A DNA stretch of 64,000 nucleotides from Lepeophtheirus salmonis (Eukaryota > Arthropoda > Copepoda > Siphonostomatoida > Caligidae). The stretch covers positions 7,051,940 to 7,115,939 of the forward strand of contig NC_052131.2 of assembly GCF_016086655.4 (NCBI RefSeq), written 5' to 3'. Position numbers and translations under genes: made by a program. The notes below the pieces were generated by a model. The model was given only the letters and a program-made list of their open reading frames with translations, had not been told where the DNA came from and did no database searches. Each line of letters starts with the position of its first letter. Within the stretch, counting starts at the first letter, position 1. Shown piece by piece: positions 1 to 11,746 of the stretch.

Positions 1-580
1 AATAAACATAGTAAAAATAATGGCTGTTTTTATATTACATTGAAATAAATTACTGATAGCTTCTAAGAAGAAGTATGAGTATTTTTCATAATCAGGGCTG
101 TCGCCAGAGGGAAAAAATAAAGAGGGCGTGACATCCCTTTCCAAAATATACCTCTTTGGTGTGGCGTGAAATGTATTCCGGGGGTACTCTGAATTCTGCC
201 ACAGTTATATTAGTAGATTTAGAAAACAGAATATAGTTTAGTCGTCCTTTAATTCGCTTTAAAGACTTTGTTTTAGATGATAAATTCATTTTTGGTATTA
301 ACTGCTTGAAATGTATGCCCAGATCTATTTGATAATAGTCTTTTATAAACTTTTCTAAATTAGGTACATTTTTTTAAATTACATGAGACCTCATACTTGG
401 TGACTTACCTTGAGGAGTCTCTCGTGACATTTGAACCGCCCATGATAATAATTTGTCTCTCGACGGATAGTGTACGTTAACTTCGTATAAAACATATTCT
501 TATACAGACATTTGGTATAAAAACAATTTCGTATAAATTTATGAGGAAACGGGGCATACACTTTATGAATTGCCATTTTG

Positions 581-762
581 TACCCCGAATTTTGGGTGTG
601 TATTCGGGTACCGCCGATACTTAAGTTACTACTGAGATGCCCCTCATAACCCCAAATGATGGGATGCAACTAACCGCCGATACTTGATGAACCTACTAAG
701 AGTATCTCACCCCCCCCCAATTATACCCAGAATGTTGGGTGTGTTATCGCCTACCGCTGGAT
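581..762. repeat. Imperfect short direct repeats
   Basis: The segment beginning at 581 (core TTGGGTGTGTATTCGGGTAC) returns in diverged form at 724-762 (TTGGGTGTGTTATCGCCTAC). A 13-bp word, ACCGCCGATACTT, occurs exactly at 610-622 and 673-685. The surrounding 1-1000 is a little more complex in base composition than the AT-rich spacer elsewhere. It carries only short reading frames that I cannot assign. The repeats may be a local duplication inside an old mobile element; no target-site duplication or inverted termini were found. Confidence 0.55.
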
Positions 763-1018
763 CCCAAAACATTGAAGGTAAAAATTGGGATTATGAGAGT
801 ATCTCTAGAAGCTTTAGCAAGGGATGGAACATGAGATCTCGGTACCATACATTCAAGGGGTTCCATATTTGTCGACTCTAATATCTACTAAAGATATTAT
901 GTATGGACTGTGAATTTTTACTTATTGTAATTTTTTTCCCCATTTGTGCTTGTATTAATAATTTTGAAAATTATAACGTTATCAGAAGGCATGGAACACT
1001 ATAGTTAGATAAGTAGAT

Positions 1019-1453
1019 ATGTCGTCTCTTAGAGTTACTTATAGCATTCTCTTAAGCGTTGTTATAGGGGCGGCACATTATAATCTCCAAGAATCATGCA
1101 TTCCACAATTCCGACGAGGGGAAGTATTTCTGGGCAGTAATAGAAAATATGGAAAGACACCTCCAGTTCCAATTTACATCAATGACACAAGCGCTCCTAG
1201 ACACTTACATTTGATTAAATGGTATAAAGTGAGGATATTTCAATTCTATACCTCAATTATTTTTGGTGTGAGTCAATGCAAGGGTTCCTTATTGGGTACA
1301 GGTGGGTCTACTTCATTTTTTCTTATTTGTGTTGGGCCCTTGTGGTCCTGTCCCTTCATAAAGCATGCACGGATTTCCCTATTTCGTAGGTTCTCTAATG
1401 CTATGTACATAGGAATAGAGGGGCCTTGTTTGTCACATCACATTTTGTACTAA
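1019..1453 (+). CDS. Unrecognised 144-residue open reading frame
   Basis: This is the longest ATG-started frame in the first 3 kb (144 codons, ATG at 1019). I do not recognise the product. The first 20 residues (MSSLRVTYSILLSVVIGAA) have the hydrophobic profile of a signal peptide or signal anchor. The remainder has several Cys but no motif I can name. It lies between degenerate repeats and a reverse-strand LINE fragment, so it may be a chance frame within old transposon DNA. No polyadenylation or splice evidence can be assigned from sequence alone. I lean towards a non-genuine gene. Confidence 0.2.
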   Translation: MSSLRVTYSILLSVVIGAAHYNLQESCIPQFRRGEVFLGSNRKYGKTPPVPIYINDTSAPRHLHLIKWYKVRIFQFYTSIIFGVSQCKGSLLGTGGSTSFFLICVGPLWSCPFIKHARISLFRRFSNAMYIGIEGPCLSHHILY

Positions 1454-1759
1454 ATAATATCTTACTAGCTCTCAAATATAATATATAATTTTGACTACTC
1501 CCGGTTATGAAATTCACTAACAGAGGTAATATTATATTCGTTGAGGACCTTGTCCTTACTGTTGATCCTGACATTAAAGTTGACGCGTTTATGAGTTCCC
1601 AGTAGAGAAAGAACTATGTTCAATATCGAGTCCTGAGAGACCAATTTCTTTCCAATTATGTCCACATTTTTTTTATTGTTTTTAATAGTTCTACTAGACC
1701 CATGGCAATCCGCTCAGAAAAACAACGTCCCTTATCTTTCAGGGATCTGTTTTTAATAT

Positions 1760-2098
1760 TCATTGCACATAAATCCTTAATGGAAAAATCCTTTTAATCC
1801 AAGAGAAGTTCAAGGACTTCCAGACTGATTCAAAACAAAGGAAGCCAAGGTCCCAATCCCGAACTGAAGCTTCTATATTGGTTCGTGAAATATTTGGTTT
1901 TGAGTTATTCCATACAAGACCATCCCTTATCTGGATTATTTCTTGGATCATTATAGTGGAAAAGGGTGTATATCTTAAGAAATGGAAGATCCTAGGGAGT
2001 ATATTTATACCCAATGCTTTCAACCTTTTGTATCGAGTTAACGGGGTGTTATTATAAAAATCTCGAGATTTTGTATTGTTATTTTCGACAGATAGCAT
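1760..2098 (-). pseudogene. LINE ORF2 C-terminal fragment (L1/Tx1-like)
   Basis: A 112-codon reverse-strand frame matches the region after the reverse transcriptase in L1/Tx1-type LINEs. Visible are a lysine-alanine-leucine block ending in NILPRIFHFLRY, then a stretch corresponding to the family's 'fiW..kp.i.r' pattern (LVWNNSKPNISRTNIE). After that comes a residue block ending in FSWIKRIF, the counterpart of the conserved 'Al.l.Wikr' motif. The frame stops at 1760, and the RT part that should lie upstream (2100-2900) is not readable in one frame. I infer an old 5'-degraded copy. It differs from the C-terminal part of the plus-strand LINE that follows at 3-7 kb. The clade assignment is tentative. 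Confidence 0.5.
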
Positions 2099-3026
2099 TT
2101 CAGAGTTAGAGTCAGGTGACCTGGATGTCTTGAAAGTTATACTAATGATTGATTCTCAGCGGGGCATTTCCTTTCTCTTTTTAGATTATGACAGTATCAG
2201 AAGAGGGGCAACCGTCTTGGGCGCTTGAGCGTGGGAGCCTGTCAATTTCCCCCTCAACCTTTTAATACATCAAAAAGAAACTTGTGATAGTTACTGAGTT
2301 TAAACCTCCCCCTATAATAGTTAGAGAGAGTATGGTTAAACCTAAAAAAAATCCAGCATTGCTTTTTCACCTGATTGAAGCGTAGGTTAATAACCTGACC
2401 TTTGACAGGAAGCAGGGTAGGCAATGGGGCCCTATACTTTAAACTTAACTGAGCCACACCTTAGGACTTTAACAAGAGCTTTCAGACCCGGATGTTCATA
2501 AAGTTTCCCTTCTTTCGTTTCATAGTGTACAAAACTGACTTGTTTTATGTTTGAGACAAAAAGACCTAACGCACTTTTTACATCTGGTATTGAGACTGTC
2601 CCAAAATTGCCTCGATACGAAAAATCCTACTTAAAAAAGATAAATAATAGAAGCTTAATGTTACTTACTATCAGTTGTGTAATTTGTTCATCATAGATTG
2701 AAATTTAATTTTACTAGGACTAAAGTATCTGGGATCGTGATAAAGAATACCAAGCATATATCTGAAAATACACGGGAGATTTGCTACAAAGTTTTGGCAG
2801 TTCCAATACCTTGAAGGTCTTCTATGAGTAACTCATTCTAATGCCAATTACATTATTCGAGTTTTAAAGACTGAGGTAAGAACATTAGGATAATTATAAT
2901 GGAAATATGAGTATGTCTTCAGATAGAAATACAGTCGGATATAACGATCTGGAAGCTCTGAGGACAAAGTAAGGACAAAGATGACCATCTGATTATATAT
3001 AATAAAAGTTTTTTATACATTTTTCA
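2099..3026. other. Degenerate sequence, no readable gene
   Basis: This stretch lies between the reverse-strand LINE fragment and the plus-strand LINE. A 67-codon reverse frame at 2254-2457 may belong to the same decayed LINE, because it is upstream on the same strand, but I see no motif in it. Nothing else could be supported. Confidence 0.4.
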
Positions 3027-3512
3027 CATGGGAATGTAACACTTGAGGATATTAGAGATTTCATCAAGGAGTTTGGAAAGATAACTGTTCCTGCTGTGGA
3101 ATGTTGTTTTCAAGACGGGAGACTTAAAGGTGTGACGAATGGTAATTTCATAATAAAAGCTACATTAAGATTATAAATATCTGGTTTCAAAACTAGAATA
3201 ATATGTGCAGGGCAATATATAACCTGTGCAAAATTTTATAAGACGGGACACTTGGTAAGAGTCTGTGCTAACCATTTTTTAAACTGGCATGATCCTATCG
3301 ATATGAACCAAAATAAAAGGTCAAAAGCAGCAACTAGTATTAATTCGGAGGAAAATGATGTTAAGATAGTTTTGGAGAAGGTAGTGCAAGAAGTGAAGGA
3401 AAAGGAGAGCTTTTATGCTCAGTTAGTTGAAGTAACTGAGCACATTAATGGAGAAGGACAAGACCTAATGGAGAAAAAAAAAATCATTGGAAAAAGAAAT
3501 GTCATCTTGTGA
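3027..3512 (+). pseudogene. LINE ORF1 (gag-like) remnant with CCHC knuckle
   Basis: One frame is readable from 3027 to 3512, interrupted by a single stop near 3172. The first part (VTLEDIRDFIKEFGKIT, then a DGRLKGVTNGNF block) follows the pattern of the nucleic-acid-binding region of Tx1/L1-type ORF1 proteins. It continues into a zinc knuckle at about 3213-3270: CAKFYKTGHLVRVC fits CX2CX4HX4C, except that the second Cys is Phe. A charged Lys/Glu-rich tail follows to 3512. In this element class ORF1p binds the RNA intermediate. The altered knuckle and the stop indicate a dead copy. It sits just upstream of the endonuclease-RT region of the same element, in the expected order. Confidence 0.65.
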
Positions 3513-3969
3513 TAAGAGCACATGTAAAAACTAATTGTAAAAGAGGAAAGTATAAATTCTATAAGTGAAACTAAACTTATGTCTCAGAGAGGAACAGAAA
3601 CATCAGAAACAGATACTCTCAATCCGTTTCCAGAAAAACATTTTTCAGAAATAGAGGAATTCCTACCGAAATATCGACAAAACAAAAGAAGCCCAAAAAG
3701 CTTGTTAATATTAGTCAATATCCTCGAGATTGACAGCTACATCGATGTCTAAAAGAGGATCTCCTGACTCTGGATTATCCCCATGACTTAAAAGAAACAC
3801 CCTTAAAAGTTCATAAGAGCTAGATTTGTCGTTTATTTTATTTCTTATTTTTATACCATGATGCATTCTAATAAACTTCATAATAATAAGCTTCAAAGGA
3901 AGTCAAGTGAAATGACTGCGGATTACAAGATCCATAGATCATATGATGTAGATGACATCAAAAGGAATA

Positions 3970-4560
3970 TGAGTATGAAAAGAATAGTTTCATTAAACAC
4001 CAGGGGAGGGAGAGAAATGAGGACTAGGCATGCTATGATGAAAAGGATTCTCGCTCTACAACCAGACGTAATATGCTAACAGGATATAGGATCTAAAGTG
4101 TCTTCCTCTTGTTTAAGTTCATGTACAGCATGCCCTCCCTTCGATTTTAAAATGTACTACACTAGATGCAACCAACTTCGAAGTATAATAACTTTGGTTG
4201 TTAAGTCGGTGGGGAAATCAAAATATGTTAAAGAATACTCAAATAAGAGTGAGTGACATCAAAACCTAATATTGTCCGGTGTATTTCAATTTAATATCGT
4301 AAACGCAAATAGGCCTAATGTAAACTCTTTTTTTCAATTAATAATATAAAAAGGGATTCTTTCCTCTTGGTTTTTATTGTCATTCTCAATGTTGATATTG
4401 ATAAAAGACCATACCTAAATCCGAATACTGCTATGCTAAGAAAATTAATTCCTGAATTGAATCTAGTTAACGTTATAAAAAAATTAAATAATGACTATGA
4501 TATGTTTTCTTGGAGGAAGGGGAAGGAGTCATGAAGGATTGATCTTGCTTTGATATCTCA
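3970..4560 (+). pseudogene. LINE ORF2 apurinic-like (EEP) endonuclease part
   Basis: This is the N-terminal endonuclease domain of a LINE ORF2, which nicks target DNA to start reverse transcription. The start is visible at about 3975 (MKRIVSLNTRGGREM, then a block ending in LQPDVIC, where the usual 'LQE' is *QD). Further on, FNIVNANRPNVNSFF corresponds to the family's 'i.NvYaP....r..ff' segment. NVDIDKRPYL is the GDFN-like motif with G and D lost. FSWRKGKES*RIDLAL is the 'tW.....SRID' motif with a stop inside it. Several frame changes and at least two stops separate these blocks. The region is flanked by ORF1 upstream and RT downstream, as expected for a complete but decayed APE-type LINE. 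Confidence 0.75.
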
Positions 4561-4919
4561 ATGCTTATGATCTTATACTAAAAAAGATAGAATAAAATAG
4601 ATAAAAACAATAGATTGAAAATTTCCTACGACCATACTCTATCCTGTAACAGATTATAAATAAATTAATTAAAATATTCGTGACACTCTTTTTTTATAAC
4701 TTAGAAGAGGAAAAGAGTTAAACAATTACCGGAAGATATAGATGAAATCATGAATAAAGGATCCTTAATTGTCCGTATGCTATTTCGGAAACTGTGAATG
4801 CATTTGGGATTGGCAAAATTGCCGAAGCAGAGATGAAGAGGAAAGTCGATGTTGAAAGAAATCCTTATAAGAGATTAAAATATGTATCGATGAAAGTAAG
4901 AATTTCTGATCAAAAATTA

Positions 4920-6000
4920 AAGAAAATATAGTAACTAACAAAGTATTTACAAATCCAAAATCAATTCTAAATGTGGTTCAGGATAATTATCAAGGAATAT
5001 TAGGATGCTCTTGGAGTGGATTTACTAGACCAAAAAGAGTGACATCTTGTTCTATCTTAACATACGATAATATATTGGACTATATCAATAAGTTTTACCG
5101 AGATGACAGAGCTTCTGGACCTTACAATATAAAAAGAAAAATATATAACCTATTTACTGAGTTTATTATTCCCTATTTACTTAGGTTTGGATTTGGGATG
5201 GAAAAGAGGGGTATGCTGCCATCAGCTCTAACTTAAGGTAGGATCTCCTTCATCCCCAAAAAGTTAATGGGACATCACTTATGCATTGGAGGCCATTGGC
5301 AATACTTAATGAACCATACACAAGCAGGTGTTTTAGCTAAACAAATCGAGCCTATACTTAACAAAAAGTTGGGTTCAGAACATAAAGGTTTTTTCATACA
5401 GACATTCAGACAACTATTAATTCCGTTAAAATAAGGGAAAAAAATTGAAGCAATCATAGCTATTTACTTCAGCAAAGCTTTTAACCCTATGAGTCCTAAT
5501 TTTATCCTACGTGCTGTAAAGAAAAACTTTCCCAGAAGGTTTTTTAATACAGTCCGTGCTTTCTTATTCAATGGAACTTCAACTATAGTGATTGATGGAT
5601 TACAGTGTAACCATTTAGTCTTAGGAAGAAGTTGTCGACAAGGATGTTCCGTATCTCCATTACTGTTTGTGGCTGCAATGGAACAATTAAGTTGTATACT
5701 TATACGGAAATATGGAGGTTTTGGTGTTTCCATAGGAAATAAAAAGCATCTGATTGATCTTTAAACAGAGGACCTTACACTGATGGTAGAAGGAAATTAG
5801 GACAGACAAGTAATGAAAAGTATTGATACTTTACTTTCTTATTTTGATACATTCTCTCTATTTTCGGGGATGAAAATCAATGCGGAAAATAATTCCGTTC
5901 TTCCTTTTGGTGGATGTTGCGCTGGGCCTCCCATAATGATTGGAGGATGTAAAGTAGTGGACAGCGTAAAGTTTTTTGGGAATATAATCAAAGAGAAATG
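4920..6000 (+). pseudogene. LINE reverse transcriptase remnant
   Basis: The reverse-transcriptase domain of the same LINE is spread over three frames. Recognisable blocks in order are: LPSALT*GRISFIPKK near 5218 (family: LP..l..g.I.LIPKK); a shifted RPL-type block with LAKQIEPILNKKL near 5335 and an EHKGFF block (Q.GFi); AIIAIYFSKAF near 5455 (the A motif, catalytic Asp lost, expected lDf.KAFD); GRSCRQGCSVSPLLF near 5623 (B motif, RQG.plSPLLF, well kept); LIDL*TEDLTL near 5752 (C motif, where YADD has become *TED); and FSGMKINAENNSVL near 5860 (sGlkiN..Ks). KFFGNIIKEK closes the domain. Two catalytic acidic residues are destroyed, so the copy is inactive. A second copy of this family lies at 54.2-55.9 kb. 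Confidence 0.8.
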
Positions 6001-6977
6001 AACCTGCATTATCTAACTTTGTGAAGCTAAACTCTCAAACCCACAAGTGGTATCATGCATGGAACGGATTTAACTTGCAAAAGAAGTTAGACCCATACAA
6101 CTCCAAATTCATTGCTCAAATGATTTATGTGGCCACAGCTCTACCATCAGTAGGAGAGATGCTCTTTAGATTTTTAAAGTGATCACGTCCAAGCCTCCGT
6201 TGGAATGGAGTAGATACACCACAGTGTCATCCACCTATAAGATGTTGATATTTGGTACGGAATATTCCATCGATGCTGTGGCATTACAGTCCATGGACTG
6301 ATCAGCTGCACAAAAACTATGTGGAGTAAATCAACTTTGTTTGATTCCAATAGTACAATTGATGTCATCCGCCAAAATGAAAACAAGAAGCCATTCTTTA
6401 AGAACCTCCAAAAACAACTGAGACAGATGGAAACGATTGCCATCAACGAAGAAATTTTTACGTTTCATAATATGGATCACGAATCGATTCTGAACACTGG
6501 AAGATTCTACTGCAGAGATCAACGTAGTATCATCTTCCATATACTCCATGTTATTTGAAATTTAATTCTCCTGTTGTGTGTCGTTTAACTAAGGAATATC
6601 TAGATCTTCCTCAAACATGGGAGAGGAGGATTATGCGTTCTCTGAAAAGTATCAATGACAGTCAAAAATTCACCTCACTATTTCAGATATCGAAAAGGCT
6701 TCTTAGTTTTTCTCTATATTGTTAAGACTATGGACGAATATATAACGATGTCAAACACGCTTTTGTTTCCCGACCACTTTTGAAAATTATAAAGGATTTT
6801 ATATTACTTCACTCCAAGTATATTTTAGATTTTGAAGCAAGATATTGGAAAACATTTGTCCTATTTGGTATTCCTTCTAACAGGAAACAGAGTTCAGATG
6901 TGGAAAAAACAATTAATGTGGATGTAAAAGTAATTTGTTATAAATTTTTGAGTACCAAGCGACTACATCATGTATAG
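6001..6977 (+). pseudogene. LINE ORF2 C-terminal region
   Basis: This continues the LINE at 3-6 kb. Frame-hopping blocks are visible: a LNSQTHKWYHAWNGFN segment after 6020, then FIAQMIYVATALPSVGEMLF near 6105, which matches the 'Yn.salP.l' segment of the 54 kb copy. A final open frame at 6780-6977 is rich in Lys, Phe and Ile. A clean 3' end, poly(A) tail or target duplication is not evident; coding resemblance fades at about 6977. Product assignment rests on position and on the match with the second copy. Confidence 0.55.
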
Positions 6978-8011
6978 ATCAGAATATGGACATATTTGAG
7001 GTTTTGTATTCAAATTCATGGCATGAGCTAAGATAAACAAGAATTTTACCCATAATTTTTAATCATTATTTTTTAAAGAAACTTATTGACCCCAATATGG
7101 CATTTCAAATAAAACCTATCAATTTCTCATTCGTTTATTGTGACGATAAATTTTCGCGACTTTAACTGCAATTTATAGCACCTTCAAGGGGTTCGATAGA
7201 ATAATTTGTTGATAGAAACCGACGATAACTTGGCCGAGAATACACTATATAATTCCAATTAAATTTTAAGAAAATTCATTCTTGCATGCTTTTGCGTTGA
7301 CGGTTCAAATATATCAATTTGAGTGGATAATTCAACAAATCAAAATATTTTGTATTTACTTATAAACTATAACTCGTGGTATGAAAGCTTTGAAAATTAT
7401 TTTTCTTTTATATTTATTGCATAGAAATAATCGAACCCTCTCATTCACAAATAGAAAATATAAAGGAATACTTATATGCAAAGCAATTTCATTCAACATT
7501 TCATATTGAATAAATTGAATATAAAATTAGCATAAATGAGCCATTTATATAATTTTTTCTTTGTAAATCATACCATAACAACAATAACATATAAGAGTAG
7601 AAAAAATCAAGTAAGGCTATTTAAAGTCAATCATTAAATGTTAAATGCATAAGTAGTAGTGTGTTCACAATTTGTTAAAGTTAACCAAATCTAAAGTTAT
7701 CATTAGATTTTTGGTGGTACAAGAGTGGATGGTTTATCAAACAAGACCCAAAATGATGACTTCTCCTCTTTATTTTTATTGACATAACACAATTCAACAA
7801 TAAAAAAATCTTTTAAAATTCACATTTAATCTTAGTTGCACTTGACAAGCTGATCACGACAATAATTAGGGTTTAATTTACAAAACAGTATTTAGTTATA
7901 AAAGGTCTATTTAACCTGCAATATTGATTATAACATTTTTGTAATGTGGTAATGTGTTATATTTCACAAAAAGAAAAGACAAAAAAAAAAAAAAAAAAAA
8001 AAAAATATATA
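6978..8011. other. AT-rich spacer with poly(A) run
   Basis: No gene or repeat element is supported. The stretch is AT-rich and ends with a run of about 25 adenines (7981-8005) and TATATA, which abuts the left terminus of the next mariner element. The poly(A) run may be the tail of a retro-inserted sequence or simple-sequence expansion. Confidence 0.5.
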
Positions 8012-9254
8012 CTGGGTGAAGAAAAAGTATTGAGACCTGCCTCTAATTAGTCATTAAAATACTAATAATTGATCAGGATGATGTTGTACAATGAACATTT
8101 CGTTAAATAATATTTTTTACTATGACAATTTAATATTATAATCCTAAATCTGGCATCCTATGACCTCCGGAACCCCTTCCACACATTGACAACGTAGTAC
8201 TTTTTCATGATCCTCCACTGCTGGTTAAGGGAAGTCTTTAGTGCATCAATATTCGGGTGCTGGACTTTGCAGGCCTTCTTCTCAATTTGCCACCAAATGG
8301 AGTAATCCAGTCAATTCGGATATTGGCTCTGAGGGAGCCAAAGGTTCTTGGATCAGAAGTTCATGTTGCTACTCATCCATTCTTTTACAATATTAGCAGT
8401 ATGGTCCGGAGCCCTTTTCCTTATTAAATACATATGTAGCCTTATTGTTCTTCTTCATGGTCTTGGTAATCTATGGGACCACATTTTCCTTCAACACTAT
8501 CAAGTAGTCGTCTGCGTGTAACTGGCATCCATCTGGAAACCAAATTGGAGGCATTTTTTCTCAAGTTGATGCCACAATCCCAAAATCATCACAGAGGCCG
8601 GATGTCTGATCCTGGTGTCAGTTCTGATGCTGTTGTCAGCCTTGCTAAATCATAACACCTGATCATTTTGCTTGTTGTATACAGTGTCAACGGTAAAAGT
8701 ATTTTCATCAGAGAAAAAAATTACCTAGTTGCTGTTGTACTTCAGATCACTCAAGAGTTGTTGCCATTGCTGAAGACGAAGTTATTTTTGACGTTGAGAC
8801 AGGAGTGACCTCTCAATTCATCTAAGTGACCTTCCTCCAGCCTTTCGGATGGCCTTGCCCAAAGTAGACCAATGCACCTTCTTCTTCTTGCCATACTGTG
8901 ACATCTTAATCGTTGGGTTGACCTTAAAGGCCTCCATGATGTCTTCAGGCTCCACTTAGGCAAGTTTGGAGTTGTGTTTCAACTTGCTCCTGTCAGCTAA
9001 ACGATTTCTGACCCGAAAGACTGTGGCTTTGATGACGTTTAAGGCTATGATGATCCTTCCGGTACGGATTAAATTGCCCATGATGGCTCTTCTTGCCTCC
9101 ATCGCGACATATACCTGATTTTTGTTTACAACATGTACATCAGCCAAAGGCTAAAATCTAAGCATTTAAAAAATAATGGGAACTTGAAGATTGAATCAAC
9201 AACACCAATTTGAGATTGTATTTTTAGACAGCTTTATTACTTTTTCTACATCTC
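8012..9254 (-). mobile_element. Mariner/Tc1-type element, near full length, inactive
   Basis: The left terminus CTGGGTGAAGAAAAAGTATT follows TA at 8010-8011. A degenerate right counterpart (ATTACTTTTTCTACATCTC) ends near 9254, which gives about 1.24 kb, a normal mariner size. The transposase is on the reverse strand. A helix-turn-helix region starts at 9147 and contains IKATVFRVRNRL. The catalytic part includes FFSDENTFTVDTVYNKQND around 8700 (first Asp), a degraded middle, and SLNQQWRIMKKYYVVNVW near 8200. The third catalytic block, normally 'SPDLNPLDYSIW', reads only as SQYPN*LDYSIWWQIEKKA. Several frameshifts and stops are present. It is a cut-and-paste element fossil. The N-terminal half carries two overlapping open frames (8956-9147 and 8751-8963) produced by a frameshift. 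Confidence 0.75.
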
Positions 9255-9475
9255 TTATGCAAACTATGAAACTTTTGAATATTATTTTATAACCCTCTTA
9301 TTGACTCCTTCCTCAATAAATTTAAATTCAAATAAAAATTGCGGGTAAAATGGACCTTTTTCTGTAAAAAATACTCATGAGGTAAGATACACCAGAGTTT
9401 TGGCTATAGTTTAGAATATTTATTTTATATAAGAGACTTATATTAGCAATGATATGCCCCTTTCAAATAATATCT

Positions 9476-9707
9476 CAGGGGCGTCTGCAGGGGAGGAGGT
9501 GGAAGGGCTGTAGCGTTCCCCCAAATGAATGAATTTTTGTTTTGTTCTAGTGAAACATTTCGTCTAGAAGAAAAAAAATAATGACACAAAAAGAGGTTAA
9601 TTGAGCCACATGTCTTTTTTTGGAAATCAAAATATGAGCACCAGCTATGTGTTAATCGTAAAATATCAAAATGTAGCAGAGATATGGCCCCCTCTTGCAT
9701 GGGCCTG
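9476..9707. mobile_element. Short hAT-like MITE (CAGGGGCGTC family, copy 1)
   Basis: It starts with CAGGGGCGTCTGCAGGGG and ends with CCCTCTTGCATGGGCCTG, which is an imperfect inverted counterpart, about 230 bp in all. The first 40 bases, including GGGCTGTAGC, match the reverse complement of the right end of the 30.9 kb copy, so these are the same family. It has no coding capacity. CAG...CTG termini are typical of hAT elements. A convincing target duplication was not seen here. Confidence 0.6.
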
Positions 9708-11225
9708 CAAAGTTATCTTTAATAATGAATTACTCTCTAAAATTACAAATGTAATTCTTCCTTTCATTTTACATAAGACTTAAATTACGGAAACAACTCG
9801 TAGTTATAAGTTCTTCCTCCAAATACTATTGATTAAATTACATATGTACTATGTATAAAGTAAGTTACTATTATAAGTGGAAACAATATTTTTTTTTATC
9901 ATGAAATATATTTTTCTTTTCAAAGGTTATAATTTTGATAAGAAATAGCTCTTTAATAATTTTGAACCGCCTTTCAAGTACTTCCGCTTCATACTAGAAC
10001 TTTAAGTGTGCGAAGGGTAACGGATCTTGTTGACATGAACAACTATATTTTAGGAAATAATAAACAATACCAAACCACAACATGTAATTCATAATTTTTT
10101 TGAAATGGGTTAACTTTACCCAATAGAGATGCTCAAATATGTAGTTATGTACTTAATATACATATACGCCAAAATATATTAGTGAAATGTACCGTGATTA
10201 AATCCTAGATGAAAAAGAATTAAAATATAATTATTAGTAAATTTAATTAATCATTATTGACGTGTAAATCCATTGCAAATATATTGCACTTAATACCCAA
10301 AAACTTTTGTTAGCTTAAATTAAAGTGACATTTTTTTTTCATAGAAGGTATAGTCTGACTTCAATGTTAATTTCGTTTTGTTTCGTCACATTTAATGCTT
10401 CAATTAAATATTCAATAAAAAAAACCTATACAAAATAAATTTAATTTAAGTGATGTGTTTATGTTTGGCCGTTCTAGGGTATCTCTTTAGTAAGGAAAGA
10501 TATTTTGTAGGGGAAAAAAACAACTTACAATTTGGATCACTGAACTGTTTTTATATTGTGCCCTGTTTTTATTTTTTGTAAATTCTTTGATAGATCAGAT
10601 ATTTTAGTGGTAAACTTTGAACTTCGCCAGATAAGTGCCTAACTTATTGTAAATTATCCGATACCCTGGAAGTTCGGAAGTAAATTTTATGAAGACAAAC
10701 CTGGAAAATGTCCTGTTTTGCTGTATAATGGAAACTAATAACCATTTCTTGGTGGAATTACATTTTTTAAATACAATAAATAAAAACGTTCTTTCGGTTT
10801 TATATAATCTTTCGGCTACAACCTCCGAAAGAATAGCTTTTACTTTTTTTGGTGAAACAGATAGTCAAAAGGTTAATACTATCTTCAAAAAGGCAGAATA
10901 CATTTTGTACGTCGTAAAGTCCAGGAAAGAACAAAACACTGAAACATTGTAATACTGTACGCGAGTGTCCTAAAATATTGATCATACTTCTTTTTTATAA
11001 TATCTTCATTATGTCATAAAGACTAATGTATTGTATATTATTATTTTGGTGTGCTTCGTTTTGTTGTTACTGTCTTTTATGTTTTGACTATTAACATTTG
11101 AAAATATATGAATGCCAAACAAAGACCCAGATTTTTTTTTTTAATTGTCGTAGTGTTCACATGAATGATAAATTCTTGCTTACTTTTGGTATATTTAAAA
11201 AAAAAAAAACTAATGTAAAATAATA
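9708..11225. other. AT-rich spacer
   Basis: No recognisable element. Apart from the unassigned frame at 10689-10952, I see only A/T-rich spacer. Confidence 0.45.
10689..10952 (+). CDS. Unrecognised 87-residue open reading frame
   Basis: This ATG-started frame of 87 codons has a balanced amino-acid mix (several charged residues, few homopolymers), which is less usual for a chance frame in such AT-rich DNA. I recognise no domain. A Phe/Leu-rich N-terminal half is followed by a Lys/Glu-rich end (KSRKEQNTETL). It stands alone in spacer, with no neighbouring exon that I can identify. It could be a single exon, a transposon fragment, or chance. Confidence 0.2.
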   Translation: MKTNLENVLFCCIMETNNHFLVELHFLNTINKNVLSVLYNLSATTSERIAFTFFGETDSQKVNTIFKKAEYILYVVKSRKEQNTETL

Positions 11226-11400
11226 TATCTATATTAATAAAACAAAGTTTGTCTGTTTCTTGAACACTTGTATGCTCTTAATATCTTAGAACTGCATGAC
11301 AACTTGATATATCAAATAGTGATGTATCACTAAGTGGAGGTAGCTTAGCGCGTCAAGAAGAAGAAAAAAAGGAGCTACGTCCAATAATTTATTTTGTTTT
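11226..11400 (+). mobile_element. Possible Helitron-like 5' end
   Basis: The sequence TCTATATTAATAAAACAAAG, followed by TTTGTCTGTTTC, begins near 11227. It resembles the start of many arthropod Helitrons (TC dinucleotide, then a 'aaa.gtttGTCTGT' signature). It is followed by a more complex stretch to about 11385. No CTRR end with a hairpin was identified, so the call is weak. Confidence 0.25.
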
Positions 11401-11721
11401 TATTTAAATATAACTATAATATTCTCAATGCACTAACATAAATTTAAATTTAGAAAGTTCACCTTATTATATCTGTAATTCATTTTATCTCCCCCTTCCC
11501 AAAAAAAAAAAAAAAAAAATAAACATGAAATAAGCAACTGATGTTATTAACGTTATAGGTTTTATTTCAGTATTACCACAAATCTTATTTCCACCTTCTC
11601 CTCGTGCTCTACAAAAACCCATCTCCAGCTATGAATACCAAAATAATGAATAAAGATTAAACTTATGTATTCTTACCACAATTGCATTAAAGTGATATAT
11701 TGTAATACTACTGAGTATTAT

Positions 11722-11746
11722 ACTTGGGTTACTTCCTAACCCAAGT
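11722..11746. repeat. Perfect 10-bp hairpin
   Basis: ACTTGGGTTA and TAACCCAAGT flank a 5-base loop CTTCC. The arms are perfectly complementary and relatively GC-containing for this region. No adjacent gene is identified, so a terminator role cannot be argued. Confidence 0.6.

Noticed and set aside
5464..5733. 89-codon reverse frame
   Set aside because: Antisense to the LINE reverse transcriptase, whose motifs read clearly on the plus strand.
11722..11746. GC-containing hairpin as a bacterial-type terminator
   Set aside because: The window is eukaryotic, no gene ends there, and no T tract follows immediately.
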